A DNA stretch of 64,000 bases from Streptomyces sp. MA5143a (GTDB lineage: Bacteria; Actinomycetota; Actinomycetes; Streptomycetales; Streptomycetaceae): the NCBI RefSeq assembly GCF_900290235.1, contig NZ_OLMK01000006.1, forward strand, positions 1 to 64,000, read 5' to 3'. Shown here piece by piece: positions 33,638-43,900 of this stretch. The position numbers were made by a program, and so were the translations under genes. The notes below the pieces were generated by a model. The model saw only the letters and a list, made by a program, of their open reading frames with translations. It did no database searches and was not told where the DNA came from. Each line of letters starts with the position of its first letter. The stretch's first letter is position 1.

Positions 33638-35530
33638 TTGTCCACGATGCCGGTCGGTGGGCTCGTGCCCCGTGCCGTCGACGACGCGGCGGACCTCGTC
33701 GTCCGCAACGCGAGGATCCACACCGGCGACCGGAGCCGCCCGGCGGCCGAGGCGCTCGCCGTGCGCGCCGGGGTCGTCACGGCCGTCGGCGACGACCGCG
33801 ACGTGGCACCCCACATAGGCCCGGGGACCCGGGTCGTCGACGCCCTCGGCCGGCGCGCCGTCCCCGGCCTCAACGACTCCCATCTGCATGTCATCCGGGG
33901 CGGCCTCAGCTACGTCCTGGAGCTGCGCTGGGACGGAGTCCCCACGCTCCGCGAGGGCCTCGCCCTGCTGCGCGAACAGGCGGCCCGCACCCCCAAGGGG
34001 CAGTGGGTGCGGGTGGTGGGCGGCTGGTCGGCCGAGCAGTTCGCCGAGCGCAGGCCGCCGACCGTCGCCGAACTGAACGCCGCCGCGCCCGACACCCCGG
34101 TGTTCGTCCTGCACCTGTACCAGTCGGCGATCCTCAACCGCGCCGCGCTCAAGGCCGCCGGGTTCACCCGCGACACCCCCGACCCCCGGGACGGACAGAT
34201 CGTCCGAGGCCGGGACGGCGCCCCCACCGGCATGCTGCTCGCCGCGCCCGGCGCCCTGATCCTCTACTCGACACTCGCCAAGGCCCCCGCCCTGGCAGAC
34301 GAGGACCGGAAGACCTCCACCCGGCACTTCCTGAAGGAACTCAACCGGTTCGGACTCACCTCCGCCATCGACGCCGCCGGCGGATTCCAGAGCTTCCCCG
34401 ACGACTACCGGACCGTCGTCGAACTCGCCGCCGCCGGACAGCTCTCCCTGCGCATCGCCTACCACCTCTTCCCGCAGACCCCCGGCCAGGAGACGGCAGA
34501 CCTGGCCCGCTGGATCGGCACGGTCCGCCCCGAGGACGGCGACGCCTGGCTGCGCCTGAACGGCGCGGGCGAGAATCTCACCTGGGCCGCCGCCGATTTC
34601 GAGAACTTCACCCAGCCACGCCCGGAACTCACCGCGGACTACGAGACGGAATTCGAGAAAGCCGTCCGTCTCCTCATGGAGAACGGCTGGGGATTCAGAC
34701 TCCACGCCACCTATGACGAGACCATTCGCCGGGATCTCGCCGTATTCGAGAAACTCGCCGCCGAAGGGCTTTTCCCCGCCGGGAACAGATGGCTGTTCGA
34801 CCACGCGGAGACCGTCTCCGGCAGCAGCCTGGACCGGATCGCCGCCCTCGGCGGCGCCCTCTCCGTGCAGAACCGCCTGTCCTTCCAGGGCGAGGCGTTC
34901 CTGCGCCGCTACGGCCCCGAGGCCGCCGCGACCGCCCCGCCGGTCCGCGCCATGCTGGACCGCGGCCTGACCGTCGGCGCCGGCACCGACGCCACCCGCG
35001 TGTCCACCTACAACCCGTGGGTCGCCCTGCACTGGCTGGTCAGCGGCCGCACCGTCGGCGACCTCGCCCTGCGCCCGCCCCGCAACCGGGTCGACCGGGC
35101 CACCGCGCTCGCGATGTTCACCACGGCGGGCGCCGCCCTCACCGGCGAGGAGCACCTCAAGGGCGTGCTGCGCACCGGGTACTTCGGTGACCTCGCGCTG
35201 CTGTCCGAGGACTACTTCACCGTGCCCGAGCCGGACATCCCGCACATCGAGTCCGTCCTGACCGTCGTCGGCGGGCGGATCGTGCACGCCGCCGTCGAGT
35301 ACGAGGGCCTCGACGAGGAACTCCCGCCGATCAGCCCCGACTGGAGCCCCGTCGCGCACCACGGCGGCTACCAGGCCGGCGGACCCACCGGCCGGTCGGG
35401 AGCCCGCCAGGCCGAACTGCTGGGCGAGGCCGCCGCCGAGTCCGCACTGCACCGGCGGTGGCGCGCCGCCCGCGGCCTCACCCCCGGCACCGACGACGGC
35501 CCGGCCCTCGACCCCTGCTTCGCCCTCTGA
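33638..35530 (+). CDS. YtcJ-like metal-dependent amidohydrolase
   Basis: The 630-residue amidohydrolase has the family's beta-sandwich start (ADLVVRNARIHTGD). The metal motif is His82-x-His84 in LNDSHLHV, with further conserved sites in HLYQSAILNR, FRLHATYDETIRRDLAVFE, LFDHAETVSG and TVGAGTDATRVSTYNPW. About 60 residues after the barrel carry the beta-sandwich end (YFGDLALLSEDYFTVPE). YtcJ-type enzymes hydrolyse amide or ester bonds of unknown compounds. The TTG start is set by GGGAGGTAG; an ATG lies three codons in. It heads the rightward arm of the divergent operon. Confidence 0.9.
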   Translation: MSTMPVGGLVPRAVDDAADLVVRNARIHTGDRSRPAAEALAVRAGVVTAVGDDRDVAPHIGPGTRVVDALGRRAVPGLNDSHLHVIRGGLSYVLELRWDGVPTLREGLALLREQAARTPKGQWVRVVGGWSAEQFAERRPPTVAELNAAAPDTPVFVLHLYQSAILNRAALKAAGFTRDTPDPRDGQIVRGRDGAPTGMLLAAPGALILYSTLAKAPALADEDRKTSTRHFLKELNRFGLTSAIDAAGGFQSFPDDYRTVVELAAAGQLSLRIAYHLFPQTPGQETADLARWIGTVRPEDGDAWLRLNGAGENLTWAAADFENFTQPRPELTADYETEFEKAVRLLMENGWGFRLHATYDETIRRDLAVFEKLAAEGLFPAGNRWLFDHAETVSGSSLDRIAALGGALSVQNRLSFQGEAFLRRYGPEAAATAPPVRAMLDRGLTVGAGTDATRVSTYNPWVALHWLVSGRTVGDLALRPPRNRVDRATALAMFTTAGAALTGEEHLKGVLRTGYFGDLALLSEDYFTVPEPDIPHIESVLTVVGGRIVHAAVEYEGLDEELPPISPDWSPVAHHGGYQAGGPTGRSGARQAELLGEAAAESALHRRWRAARGLTPGTDDGPALDPCFAL

Positions 35531-35586
35531 CCCCTCCCACGACTTCCCCCTCCGATCACACCCCTCACAGCAGAAAGGCACCCATC

Positions 35587-36249
35587 ATGGTCGACATCGA
35601 CGAGGTCACCGCGGCTCCCGGCCCGGACCTCCTCACCCCCGACAACTGCGCGGTCCTGTTCGTGGACCACCAGCCGCAGATGTTCTTCGGCACCGGCAGC
35701 GGCGACCGCGGCGCGATCATCAACGCGACCGTGGGCCTCGCCAAGGCGGCCCGGGTCTTCGACGTGCCCGTGGTGCTGAGCACGGTGGCCGCCGAGTCCT
35801 TCTCGGGTCCCCTCCTGCCGCAGCTCGCGGACGTCTTCCCCGACCACAAGATCGTCGACCGTACGTCGATGAACGCCTGGGAGGACGTCGCGTTCGTCGA
35901 GGCCGTCAAGGCCACCGGCCGCAAGAAGCTCGTCATCGCCGGTCTGTGGACCGAGGTGTGCGTGGTCCTGCCCACGCTGTCCGCGCTCGCCCAGGGCTAC
36001 GAGGTCTACGTCGTCACCGACGCCTCCGGCGGTGTCAGCCCGCAGGCCCACGAGCACGCCGTCCAGCGCATGATCCAGGCCGGCGCCGTGCCCGTCACGT
36101 GGGTGCAGGTGCTGCTGGAGCTCCAGCGGGACTGGGCGCGTGAGGAGACGTACGGGCCGACCACGCAGGTCGTGAAGGAGCACGCGGGCGCGTACGGCCT
36201 CGGCATCGTCTACGCGCAGGCCGTCATCGGCGCCCACGCGGCCGGCTGA
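35587..36249 (+). CDS. Isochorismatase-like hydrolase (YcaC type)
   Basis: The 220-residue cysteine hydrolase of the isochorismatase superfamily has Asp27 in LFVDHQPQM and the nucleophile Cys125 in GLWTEVCV, with the cis-peptide strand around it. The segment DRTSMNAWEDVAFV resembles the YcaC/nicotinamidase-like subgroup, not true isochorismatases. The ATG at 35587 has AGAAAGG upstream. It lies 56 bases after the amidohydrolase stop and probably shares its transcript. The substrate is likely an amide or ester produced or consumed by the neighbouring enzymes; this is inference. Confidence 0.85.
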   Translation: MVDIDEVTAAPGPDLLTPDNCAVLFVDHQPQMFFGTGSGDRGAIINATVGLAKAARVFDVPVVLSTVAAESFSGPLLPQLADVFPDHKIVDRTSMNAWEDVAFVEAVKATGRKKLVIAGLWTEVCVVLPTLSALAQGYEVYVVTDASGGVSPQAHEHAVQRMIQAGAVPVTWVQVLLELQRDWAREETYGPTTQVVKEHAGAYGLGIVYAQAVIGAHAAG

Positions 36250-36282
36250 GAAGCACGACGGACGTCGGGAACGGGCGGGAAC

Positions 36283-36806
36283 GTGATGGACACCGGACTG
36301 TTGCTGCTGCGCCTCGTGGCCGGGCTCCTCATCGCCGGGCACGGGGTGCAGAAGGTCAGCTTCCTGCTGGGCGGGAACGGCCTGGCCGGCGGAACCGAGG
36401 AGTTCCGCCGCGACGGCTTCCGCGGCGGAACGCTCACCGCGCTCGCCGCGGGCGGCGGCCAGCTGGGCGCCGGTCTGTTCCTGGCGGCCGGACTGCTCAC
36501 CCCCTGGCGGCGGTGACCGCCATGGGGGTCATGACGGTCGCGAGCACCGTCAAGTGGCGCAACGGGCTGTGGGTGCAGAACGACGGGTACGAGTACCCGC
36601 TCTTCCTCGTCCTCGTGGCCGCCGTGCTCGCGCTCACCGGCCCCGGCCGCTGGTCGGGCGACGAGGTGCTCGGGTTCGCCCCGTGGCCGCCGTGGGTGTC
36701 CGTCGCGGCCGTGCTGCTCGGGCCCACCGCCGGGCTCGCCACCCGGGCGGTCCTGCACCGCCCGGCCGCCGCGGCGGCACCCGAGGGGGTGACGGGCCGT
36801 GCGTGA
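36283..36806 (+). pseudogene. DoxX family membrane protein, interrupted by a one-base frameshift
   Basis: The first part (36283-36516) reads LLLLRLVAGLLIAGHGVQK to GLLTPW and stops. The rest is in the next frame (from about 36505: AAVTAMGVMTVASTVKWRNG, then NDGYEYPLFLVLVAAVLALTGPGRWS, a normal DoxX second half). The break falls in a C-run: five Cs at 36500-36504 where six would restore LTPLAAVT, as in intact relatives. The result is either a real frameshift, which would make the protein fail, or an assembly error. DoxX proteins are four-helix membrane proteins, some involved in thiosulfate or sulfur oxidation complexes. The stop overlaps the YoaK start. Confidence 0.85.
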
Positions 36807-37536
36807 GCTGGTGACCGACGCGGTCCGCACGCTCGTACCGCCGCGCGGGGACCGGCACGGGCCGCTGCCGCCGCTCCTGCTGGCGCTCACCGTGGTGACC
36901 GGGGTCGTCGACGCGGTCAGCTATCTGGCCCTCGGCCATGTCTTCGTCGCCAACATGACCGGCAACGTGGTCTTCCTGGGGTTCGCCCTGGCGGGCGCCG
37001 AGGGCCTGTCCGCGCTCGCGTCCGTCGTCGCGATGACCGCGTTCCTCGCCGGGGCCCTGGCCGGGGGCCGGGTCGCCGCGCGGTTCGCCCATCGCGGGAG
37101 GGTGCTGGTGTTCGCCGTGGCGGCGCAGACGGTCCTCGCCGCCACGGCCACCCTCGCCGCCGCCCTCTGCGACGGCGACCGGGTCGGCGGCCCGCTCCGC
37201 TACACCCTCATCGTGCTGCTCGGTCTCGCGATGGGGCTCCAGAACGCGGTCGTACGGCGCCTCGGCGTCCCCGACCTCACCACGACCGTGCTGACCCTCA
37301 CCCTGACGGGCCTCGCGGCGGACTCCACCCCGGCCGGCGGGCCTGCGTCCCGGCCCGGACGGCGGATCCTGTCCGTCCTCGCCATGTTCCTCGGCGCCCT
37401 CGCCGGGGCCCTGCTCCTGCGGCACACCGGACTCGCCCCCACCCTGGGCCTGATCCTGCTGCTGCTCGCGCCGACCTGCGTGGCCGCCCTGCGCCTGGCG
37501 TCCTCCGACGCGGCGTGGACCCGCCCCCCGGACTGA
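36799..37536 (+). CDS. YoaK family (DUF1275) membrane protein
   Basis: The 245-residue protein has about six transmembrane segments. The DUF1275 signature VVTGVVDAVSYLALGHVFVANMTGN comes at the start and GLAMGLQNAVVRRLGVPDLTTTVLTLTL in the middle. The function of YoaK proteins is unknown. The GTG start overlaps the end of the DoxX gene, so translation may be coupled. It closes the rightward arm of the island; the AraC regulator follows on the opposite strand after 55 bases. Confidence 0.88.
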   Translation: MRELVTDAVRTLVPPRGDRHGPLPPLLLALTVVTGVVDAVSYLALGHVFVANMTGNVVFLGFALAGAEGLSALASVVAMTAFLAGALAGGRVAARFAHRGRVLVFAVAAQTVLAATATLAAALCDGDRVGGPLRYTLIVLLGLAMGLQNAVVRRLGVPDLTTTVLTLTLTGLAADSTPAGGPASRPGRRILSVLAMFLGALAGALLLRHTGLAPTLGLILLLLAPTCVAALRLASSDAAWTRPPD

Positions 37537-37591
37537 CGACCCCGCACCCCCCGTGGCGGTGGCCCCCCGACCGGGGTCACCGCCCGCTCCG

Positions 37592-38491
37592 CTACCGGGC
37601 GAGGGTCCGTCCGCCCCGGCCCATGCCGCCCATGCTGTCCCGCCACTCGCTCGGCGACATCCCGTACGCCGCCCGGAACACCCGGCTGAAGTGCGTCGCG
37701 CTGAGGAAACCCCAGCGGCCCGCCACCGAGGCGATCGTGCGGCGCCCCCGCACACCGAGCTCCAGATCGCGCCGGCACTCCTCCAGACGGCGGCGCTGGA
37801 TCCACCGGCCCACCGTCGTGCCCTCGTCCTGGAACAGCTTGTGCAGATAGCGCACCGAGATGTGGTGCGCCCCGGCGATCACCTCGGGCGACAGATCCGC
37901 GTCGGCGAGGTGCTCGTCGATGAACCGCAGGATCCGCGCCACCAGCGGCGACCGGCCGCCCGGCGGCCCGCCCGACTCCCGGCCCAACTGCTCCGTGGCC
38001 AGCGTGGTCAGCAGGTTCACCGCGTTCCGGGTGAGCATCTCGGTGACCAACGGCCGGGCGGAGACCGCCGAGTCGGCCAGCTCGGACAGGAACGGCGACA
38101 GCAGCGACCCCAGCCGGGAGGCCCGTGCCACCGGCGCCGCCGTCACCCGCCGCACGTCGCGCTCCTCCAGCCCCATCGCCTCACGCGGCACGAGGAACAC
38201 CTTCAGGCTGCAACACCCGGGGAACTCCAGTAACGGCGGGTGGTCCGCGTCGTAGAAGCAGATGTCACCGGGCCCCAGGGCGATGTCCGGCAGCCGCTCC
38301 GGGGCAGGGGCGCCGGTCCCGCACACCCCCACGAACAGGTACTCGCCGCCCGTCCGCGCGGTCAGCCGGTACGCCCCCGCCCGCGGCGTCTGTCGACCGG
38401 GCGGCTCCTGGCCGGGCAGCCGCGCCGGCGCCTCGTCGAGCACGGAGATACGGAGGGGCGGGGCCCCGAGCGTACTGGTGTCGGAGATCAT
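37592..38491 (-). CDS. AraC-family transcriptional regulator (contains a TTA codon)
   Basis: The protein has about 299 residues. Its N-terminal cupin-like arm (GAYRLTARTGGEYLFVGVCGTG, LGPGDICFYDADHP, CSLKVFLVP) resembles the AraC_binding_2 sensor domain. A C-terminal AraC DNA-binding domain follows from about residue 190 (RFIDEHLADADLSPEVIAGA, SVRYLHKLFQ, WGFLSATHFSRVFRAAYGMSPSEWR). TTA is codon 87 (38231-38233). The ATG at 38491 follows GGGAGGCAG; another in-frame ATG lies at 38533. It is the only regulator within the island and the best candidate to bind the 22-bp-spaced half-sites at 33463-33545. Confidence 0.9.
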   Translation of the reverse strand: MISDTSTLGAPPLRISVLDEAPARLPGQEPPGRQTPRAGAYRLTARTGGEYLFVGVCGTGAPAPERLPDIALGPGDICFYDADHPPLLEFPGCCSLKVFLVPREAMGLEERDVRRVTAAPVARASRLGSLLSPFLSELADSAVSARPLVTEMLTRNAVNLLTTLATEQLGRESGGPPGGRSPLVARILRFIDEHLADADLSPEVIAGAHHISVRYLHKLFQDEGTTVGRWIQRRRLEECRRDLELGVRGRRTIASVAGRWGFLSATHFSRVFRAAYGMSPSEWRDSMGGMGRGGRTLAR

Positions 38492-38636
38492 CTGAGGCTG
38501 CCTCCCGGGCCGTTCGAACACACCGTCGGTCATTGCACCCGGAGCGTAGGAAGGCGGATGTGCAAAAAGAGTGACGGCGAAGTGACGGTGGCCGGGAGGG
38601 AGGGCTTGTCGCGCGGGGGACCGTCGGCGGTGGTGG

Positions 38637-40772
38637 TCAGGGACGGTCGCCGTGTGGGGTGGAGTGGTGGTCGGGGATGGTCGCCGCGTAGGTGCGGAGC
38701 CGGTGGAGGGCGGCGCGGCGTTCCGTGGGGGAGTCGTATCCGGCGGTCAGCTCGGCGGCGAAGAGGCGCAGCAGGGGGTGCTGGACGTAGCGGCCGGGGG
38801 CGTGCTCCGTGACCAGGTGGGCGTCGGCGAGTTCGTCGAGCAGCAGCCGGGTGCGGCGCGGAGGGAGGCCGGCCAGCGCGGCGGCCGTACCCGGTGTGAT
38901 GTCGGGTCCGGGGCGCAGGGCCAGCAGCCGGAACAGGCGGGCGTGCTCCGGGGGCAGCCTGCGGTAGGAGGGGCCGAAGGCGGTTCGGAGGCCGGGCACG
39001 CCTCCCGCGTCGGCGAAGGCGTCGAGGCCGTCGCCCGGGTGCCGTAGCTCGGCGGCGATCGCGGAGAGCGGGAACTCCGGGCGGTCGGCGGCACGGGCGG
39101 CGACGACGGCCAGCGCCAGCGGCAGCCGTCCGCACCGCGCCACGATCTCGGCGGCGGCCCCGGGTTCGGCGGCCGTCCGGTCCTGGCCGACGCGGCGCGC
39201 GAGGGCGGCGCCCGCGTCCGCCGTCGACGGCAGGTCCAGGTGCAGCGGATGGGCCCCCGACGCGGTCAGCCCGGACAGGGCGAGACGGCTGGTGACGAGG
39301 GTGAGGCTGCCCGGTCCCGCGGGCAGCAGCGGCCGTACCTGCTCGGTGTCCGCGGCGTCGTCGAGCAGCACGAGCAGCCGCCGTCCGGCCAGCGTGCTGC
39401 GGTAGAGCCCGGCCAGGGAGTCCACCCCGGCCGGCATCCGCGCGGCGGGCACCCCGAGCGCGCCGAGCATCCCGCGCAGGGCCTCGTCGGGCTCCAGCGG
39501 GGGCCTGACTGCGTCGAACCCCCGTAGTGAGACGTGGAGTCGACCGTCCGGGAACCGGTCGGCGACCCGGTGCGCCCAGTGCACCGCGAGGGCCGTCTTG
39601 CCGATGCCGGGCATCCCGCTCACCAGGACGGTCGCGGGCGCGCCGGTGGAGGCGGCGGCCGCGTCGGTGATCCACAGCAGGGTGCCGAGTTCCGCGTCTC
39701 GGCCGACGAAGACGGGGTTGTCGGCGGGTAGTCGGGCGGGTCGGAGTGGGGTGGGTGACGGCGCCGGGGCGGTCATGGGTACCGCTCCGGCGCCGGTCGC
39801 GGGTACGGCTCCGGGGGCGGTCGCGGGTACGGCTCCGGGGGCGGTGGAGAGGGCCGTCACGGGGGTTGCTGTGGGGGCCACCGCGGGGGTGGACGTGGGA
39901 GCTGCTCCGGGGGCTGCCGTGGGGGCCGCTGTCGGGGGCACCGCGGAGGCTGCCGCGGTGACGGTGCCCGTCGGTGTCGGGTGGGGTGGCCGTGCGGGTG
40001 CGGCCGGCCGGTGGGGACCCCACTCCTGGCGGAGCACCCGGGTGTGGGCGGCCGTCAGCTCCGGGCCGGGGAAGGTGCCCAACTCCTCGGCCAGCAGCCG
40101 CCGTACCCGCTCGTACGCCGACAGCGACTCCGCCTGGAGGCCGGACGCGGCCAGGGCCATGACGAGGCCCGCCTGCGCCGACTCGTCGAGGGGGTCGAGT
40201 TCCACGGCGCGGCGCAGATGCGGCAGGACCAGCTCGGAGCCGCCGCAGAGCAGCGCGGCATCGGCGGCCATCCGCGCCGTGCGCGTCAACTCCCGCTCCA
40301 GAGAGGCGAACTCGGTGTGCTCCCGGACGGACGCGGGGATTCCCATCGCCACCGGGCCGCGCCAGTAGCCCAGCGCGTCCACGAAGTGCCGTAGCGCCGC
40401 CTCGGACCGCCCGGTGGCAGCCGCCCGCTTGCCACGCTTGGTGAGCGCGCGGAACCGCAGCAGGTCCACCTCGTCCTCTGCCGCCTCCAGCAGATAGCCA
40501 CCGGCGCGGCGCAGGACGCGGCGCCCGGGGGCGCGGGGCGGCAGATCCGGTTCGAGGAGCCGCCGCAGCGCACCGGCGTACCGCCGTACGACGTTCATCG
40601 CGCTGGCCGGCGCGCGTTCGGGCCACAGCACGTCGACGACCTCACCCGCGAGCACAGGGCGGCGCGCCCGCACCAACAGCAGCGCGAGCAGCGCACGTTG
40701 CTGGGGGAACCCGAGGTCCAGCTCCTCGTCACCCCGGCACACCCGCAGGGGCCCCAACACCTCGAACCGCAT
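38637..40772 (-). CDS. SARP-family regulator with NB-ARC domain (AfsR-like, no TPR)
   Basis: The 711-residue protein has an OmpR-like winged helix (residues 1-95: RFEVLGPLRVCRGDEELDLGFPQQRALLALLLV), then a bacterial transcriptional activation domain with TPR-like helices to about 245. A Thr/Pro/Ala linker follows, then an NB-ARC ATPase (Walker A SGMPGIGKTAL; LLVLLDDAADTEQVRPLLP) with a winged-helix tail. Such proteins activate secondary-metabolite genes. The start is the ATG at 40772 with GGGAA just upstream; upstream frame extension is low-complexity. Three 24-bp repeats in its linker (39770-39841) encode AVPATAPG-like octapeptides. It is followed downstream by the AraC gene and preceded by a larger relative. 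Confidence 0.88.
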   Translation of the reverse strand: MRFEVLGPLRVCRGDEELDLGFPQQRALLALLLVRARRPVLAGEVVDVLWPERAPASAMNVVRRYAGALRRLLEPDLPPRAPGRRVLRRAGGYLLEAAEDEVDLLRFRALTKRGKRAAATGRSEAALRHFVDALGYWRGPVAMGIPASVREHTEFASLERELTRTARMAADAALLCGGSELVLPHLRRAVELDPLDESAQAGLVMALAASGLQAESLSAYERVRRLLAEELGTFPGPELTAAHTRVLRQEWGPHRPAAPARPPHPTPTGTVTAAASAVPPTAAPTAAPGAAPTSTPAVAPTATPVTALSTAPGAVPATAPGAVPATGAGAVPMTAPAPSPTPLRPARLPADNPVFVGRDAELGTLLWITDAAAASTGAPATVLVSGMPGIGKTALAVHWAHRVADRFPDGRLHVSLRGFDAVRPPLEPDEALRGMLGALGVPAARMPAGVDSLAGLYRSTLAGRRLLVLLDDAADTEQVRPLLPAGPGSLTLVTSRLALSGLTASGAHPLHLDLPSTADAGAALARRVGQDRTAAEPGAAAEIVARCGRLPLALAVVAARAADRPEFPLSAIAAELRHPGDGLDAFADAGGVPGLRTAFGPSYRRLPPEHARLFRLLALRPGPDITPGTAAALAGLPPRRTRLLLDELADAHLVTEHAPGRYVQHPLLRLFAAELTAGYDSPTERRAALHRLRTYAATIPDHHSTPHGDRP
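39770..39841 (-). repeat. Three tandem 24-bp repeats in the SARP linker
   Basis: Units at 39770-39793, 39794-39817 and 39818-39841 are near-identical (CGGTCGCGGGTACGGCTCC core), the first being degenerate. They encode eight-residue Ala/Val/Pro/Thr repeats between the BTAD and NB-ARC domains. The length of this linker is likely variable among strains. Confidence 0.75.
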
Positions 40773-40993
40773 CGCTTCCCGCACCCCGGCCACCCCCGAC
40801 CGCCGCCCACGTCCTGCCTCACGCCCCGCTCCACGGACCGGCGCCCCCGTGGGGCCGCCCCACCGGTCACCTCGTTCAGGGAACAGAGCCGCCGGGCCCC
40901 CGGTCAACGGGCTCTCATCGGCCACTCGCCCGGCGGGCGCCGGTGAGTCGTGACCCGACCGGTGCGGTGGTCTCGCCTTGGGCTCCCCGCCGG

Positions 40994-43900
40994 TCACACA
41001 CATCGGTCACCGGCCGTGAGGAGGGCCCTGACGTCGTCGGCGTCGGGGTGGCCGAGGGTGATGAGAATGGTGAGCGCCTGCTGCCAGGCCGCGTGGGCGT
41101 CGTCGTGGTTGCTCATCGCGCGATGGGTGTCGCCGAGGTGGACGAGGGTGCTCGCCTCCAGATACGGCACGCCCAACTGCTGGTAGAAGCCGAGTGCGTT
41201 GCCGTAGCCGAGGAGGGCCTGTCGGTGGCGGCCGAGATGGTGGTGGGCGAAGGCGATGCTGTGCCAGGTGGCCGCCTGGCCGTAGCGGTCGCCGAGGTCC
41301 TGGAGCAGGGGCAGCGCCTGGAAGCAGTGGCTCAGCGCCTCCCGGTACTCCCCGAGCAGCGCGTGGTACCAGCCGACCGAGTTGAGGACGCTGGCGTGCG
41401 CGGCCGGGCGGCCGCTGTCCCGGAACAGTTCCAGGGCGAGCCGGTTGTGGCGCAGCGCGCCCGGCAGGTCGCCCGCCTGGTCGCAGGTCCAGCCGAGGCT
41501 GCGGTGGGTGTCGGCCCGGCCGATGGCGTCGCCGAGCCCGGTGAAGAGTTCCAGGGCCCGGTCGAGGCGGGGCCGGGCCGACTCGTGCAGACCCAGCCGT
41601 CCCTCGGCCCGCGCCAGCGCACGCAGCCCCCTCGCCTCCCACGCGGGTTCGCCCAGCCGGAGTGCGGCGTCGAGCGCGGTCCGCTGGGTGGCCGCCCAGT
41701 CGTGCCAGTGGCCCCGCCGGTCGAAGTACGGCTCCAGCGCCCAGGCCAGCAGGCAGGCGAGCCGGTCCCGCCCCGAGCGCACCGCCGCCTCGATCACGGC
41801 CAGGAGCACCGGGTACTCGGTCGTCAGCCACGCCAGGGCCTGCTCATGATCGCCGAACGACTCGACCGGCATGCCCGCCGGGGCCGGCCCCGGCGCCAGC
41901 GGATCCTCCTGCGGGGCGAGCAGCCGCTGGCCGGCGTGGGCGGCGTGCAGGTGGTAGGCGTACAGCCGGCCGACGGCGGCGTCGTGTTCGGTGGCCGCGA
42001 TGTGCCCGACGGACGTGTCGTGTTCGGCGGCGACCCGGTACCCGGCGGCCGTTTCGGGTCCGGCGGCGATGTCCCGCCCCACCCTCGCGTCCCGTCGCAC
42101 TGCCGTGGCGCGCTCCGCTGCCGGGTCGCCCCCGGCGGGGGGCTCGCCGTCCGGATCCGGTCCGGCTTCGCTCAGGAGTTCGGCGGCGTGGGCGCGGAGG
42201 AGGTCGTGGAGGGCGTAGCGGCCGGGGGCGTGCTCGCGGACGAGGTGGACGTCGGCGAGTTCGGTCAGCAGGGAACGGGCCCGGCGCACCGGGAGCCCGG
42301 CCAGCGCGGCAGTCGCCCCCGCCGAGAAGTGCGGGCCCGGGTGCAGGGCGAGGAGCCGGAAGAGGCGGGCCGCGTCCGCCGACACGGCACTCAGGGACCA
42401 CGAGAAGACCGCGCCGACGTTCGCGGACGTGTCGCTCCGGCTGAACGCGTCGAGGCTGCCGTGCGCCTCCCGCAGCTCGGCCGCGATCGCCGACAGCGCG
42501 AAACGCGGATGCGCGGCGGCGCGAGCCGCGACACACGCCAGGGCCAGCGGCAGCCCCGCACACAGCGCGGCGATCTCGGCCACCGCCCGCGACTCGCCCG
42601 TCAGCCGCGCGGCACCCAGCCGCCGTCCGAGGAACGCCCGTGCCTGCTCGGTGTCCAGCGGCCGCAGGGTCAGCGCGTGGGCGCCGTGCGCGGACACGAG
42701 CCCGGTCAGCTGGTTGCGGCTGGTGACGATGGCCAGGCACCCGGGCGCCCCCGGCAGCAGCGGCCGTACCTGCTCGGTGTCGCGTGCGTTGTCCAGCAGC
42801 ACCAGGAACCGCCGCCCGGCCAGCAGGCTGCGGTACAGCGCGGCACGGGCATCCACGCCGTGCGGGACCCGCTCCGGGGGTACGCCCAGTGCGTCGAGGA
42901 ACACCCGTACGGCTTCGTCCGCGCCCATCACCGCGCCCGAGGGGGTGAACCCCCGCAGATTGACGTACAACTGCCCGTCCGGGAACCGGTCGGCGACCCG
43001 GTGCGCCCAGTGCACGGCGAGCGTGGTCTTGCCGATGCCGGCCATGCCGCCGATGGCACTGATGACGACGGTGCCGGGGGCAGAGGCCGGCGGGCCTGGC
43101 GCGGTGTCCAGGAGGGCCAGCACCTCCTCCAGCTCGGCCCTACGACCGGTGAACGTCGGGAGATCGTGCGGGAGTTGGGCTGGGACGGGTGCGAGCGCGG
43201 GCGCGGTTCCTGAAGTTGGTGCCGGTGCCGGTGCCGGTGCCGGCGTTGGCGTTGGCGTTGGGGCGGTTTCCTGCGCGGACGCGGAGTCGGGTGCCCGTGC
43301 GGGGGCCGGCGCTGATGCCTGTGCGGCGGCGTGGCCGGTGGTGGGGCACGGGGCGGATGCGTTCCGGGGCCCCGCCCCGCGCAGGACCGTCCGGTGCGCC
43401 TCCCGGAGTTCCCGTCCCGGATCGATGCCCAGCTCGTCGGCGAGCCGTGTGCGGGCGGCCCGGTAGGTCGTCAGGGCCTCCGCCGTGCGGTCGGCGGCGG
43501 CCAGGGTGAGGATGAGCCTGGCCAGCAGCGGTTCGTCGAGCGGTGCGCCACGTACGGCCTCCTGGAGGGCGGGCAGCACCGCGCCGGGTATACCGGCGCG
43601 CAGGGCTCCGTCGGCCGCCTCCCGTACGGCTGCCAGTCGCTCGCGGTCGAGTTGGCCGAACCCGGCCCGCTCCCGGACCTCGGCGGGGAGACCGGCGCCG
43701 AACGGTCCACGCCACAGCGCCAGGGCCTCGGTGAGGACGCCCACGGCCCGTGCGGGCGCCGCGTCCGGGTCGGCGGAGGTCCGCCGCGCCTCGTCGCGCA
43801 GCCGACGGAAGCGGAGCAGGTCCAGACAGTCGTCGTCGACCAGCAGCCGGTACCCGCCCGCCTCACGGACCAGCCACCGCCCGACGGCTCGGGTGGGAAG

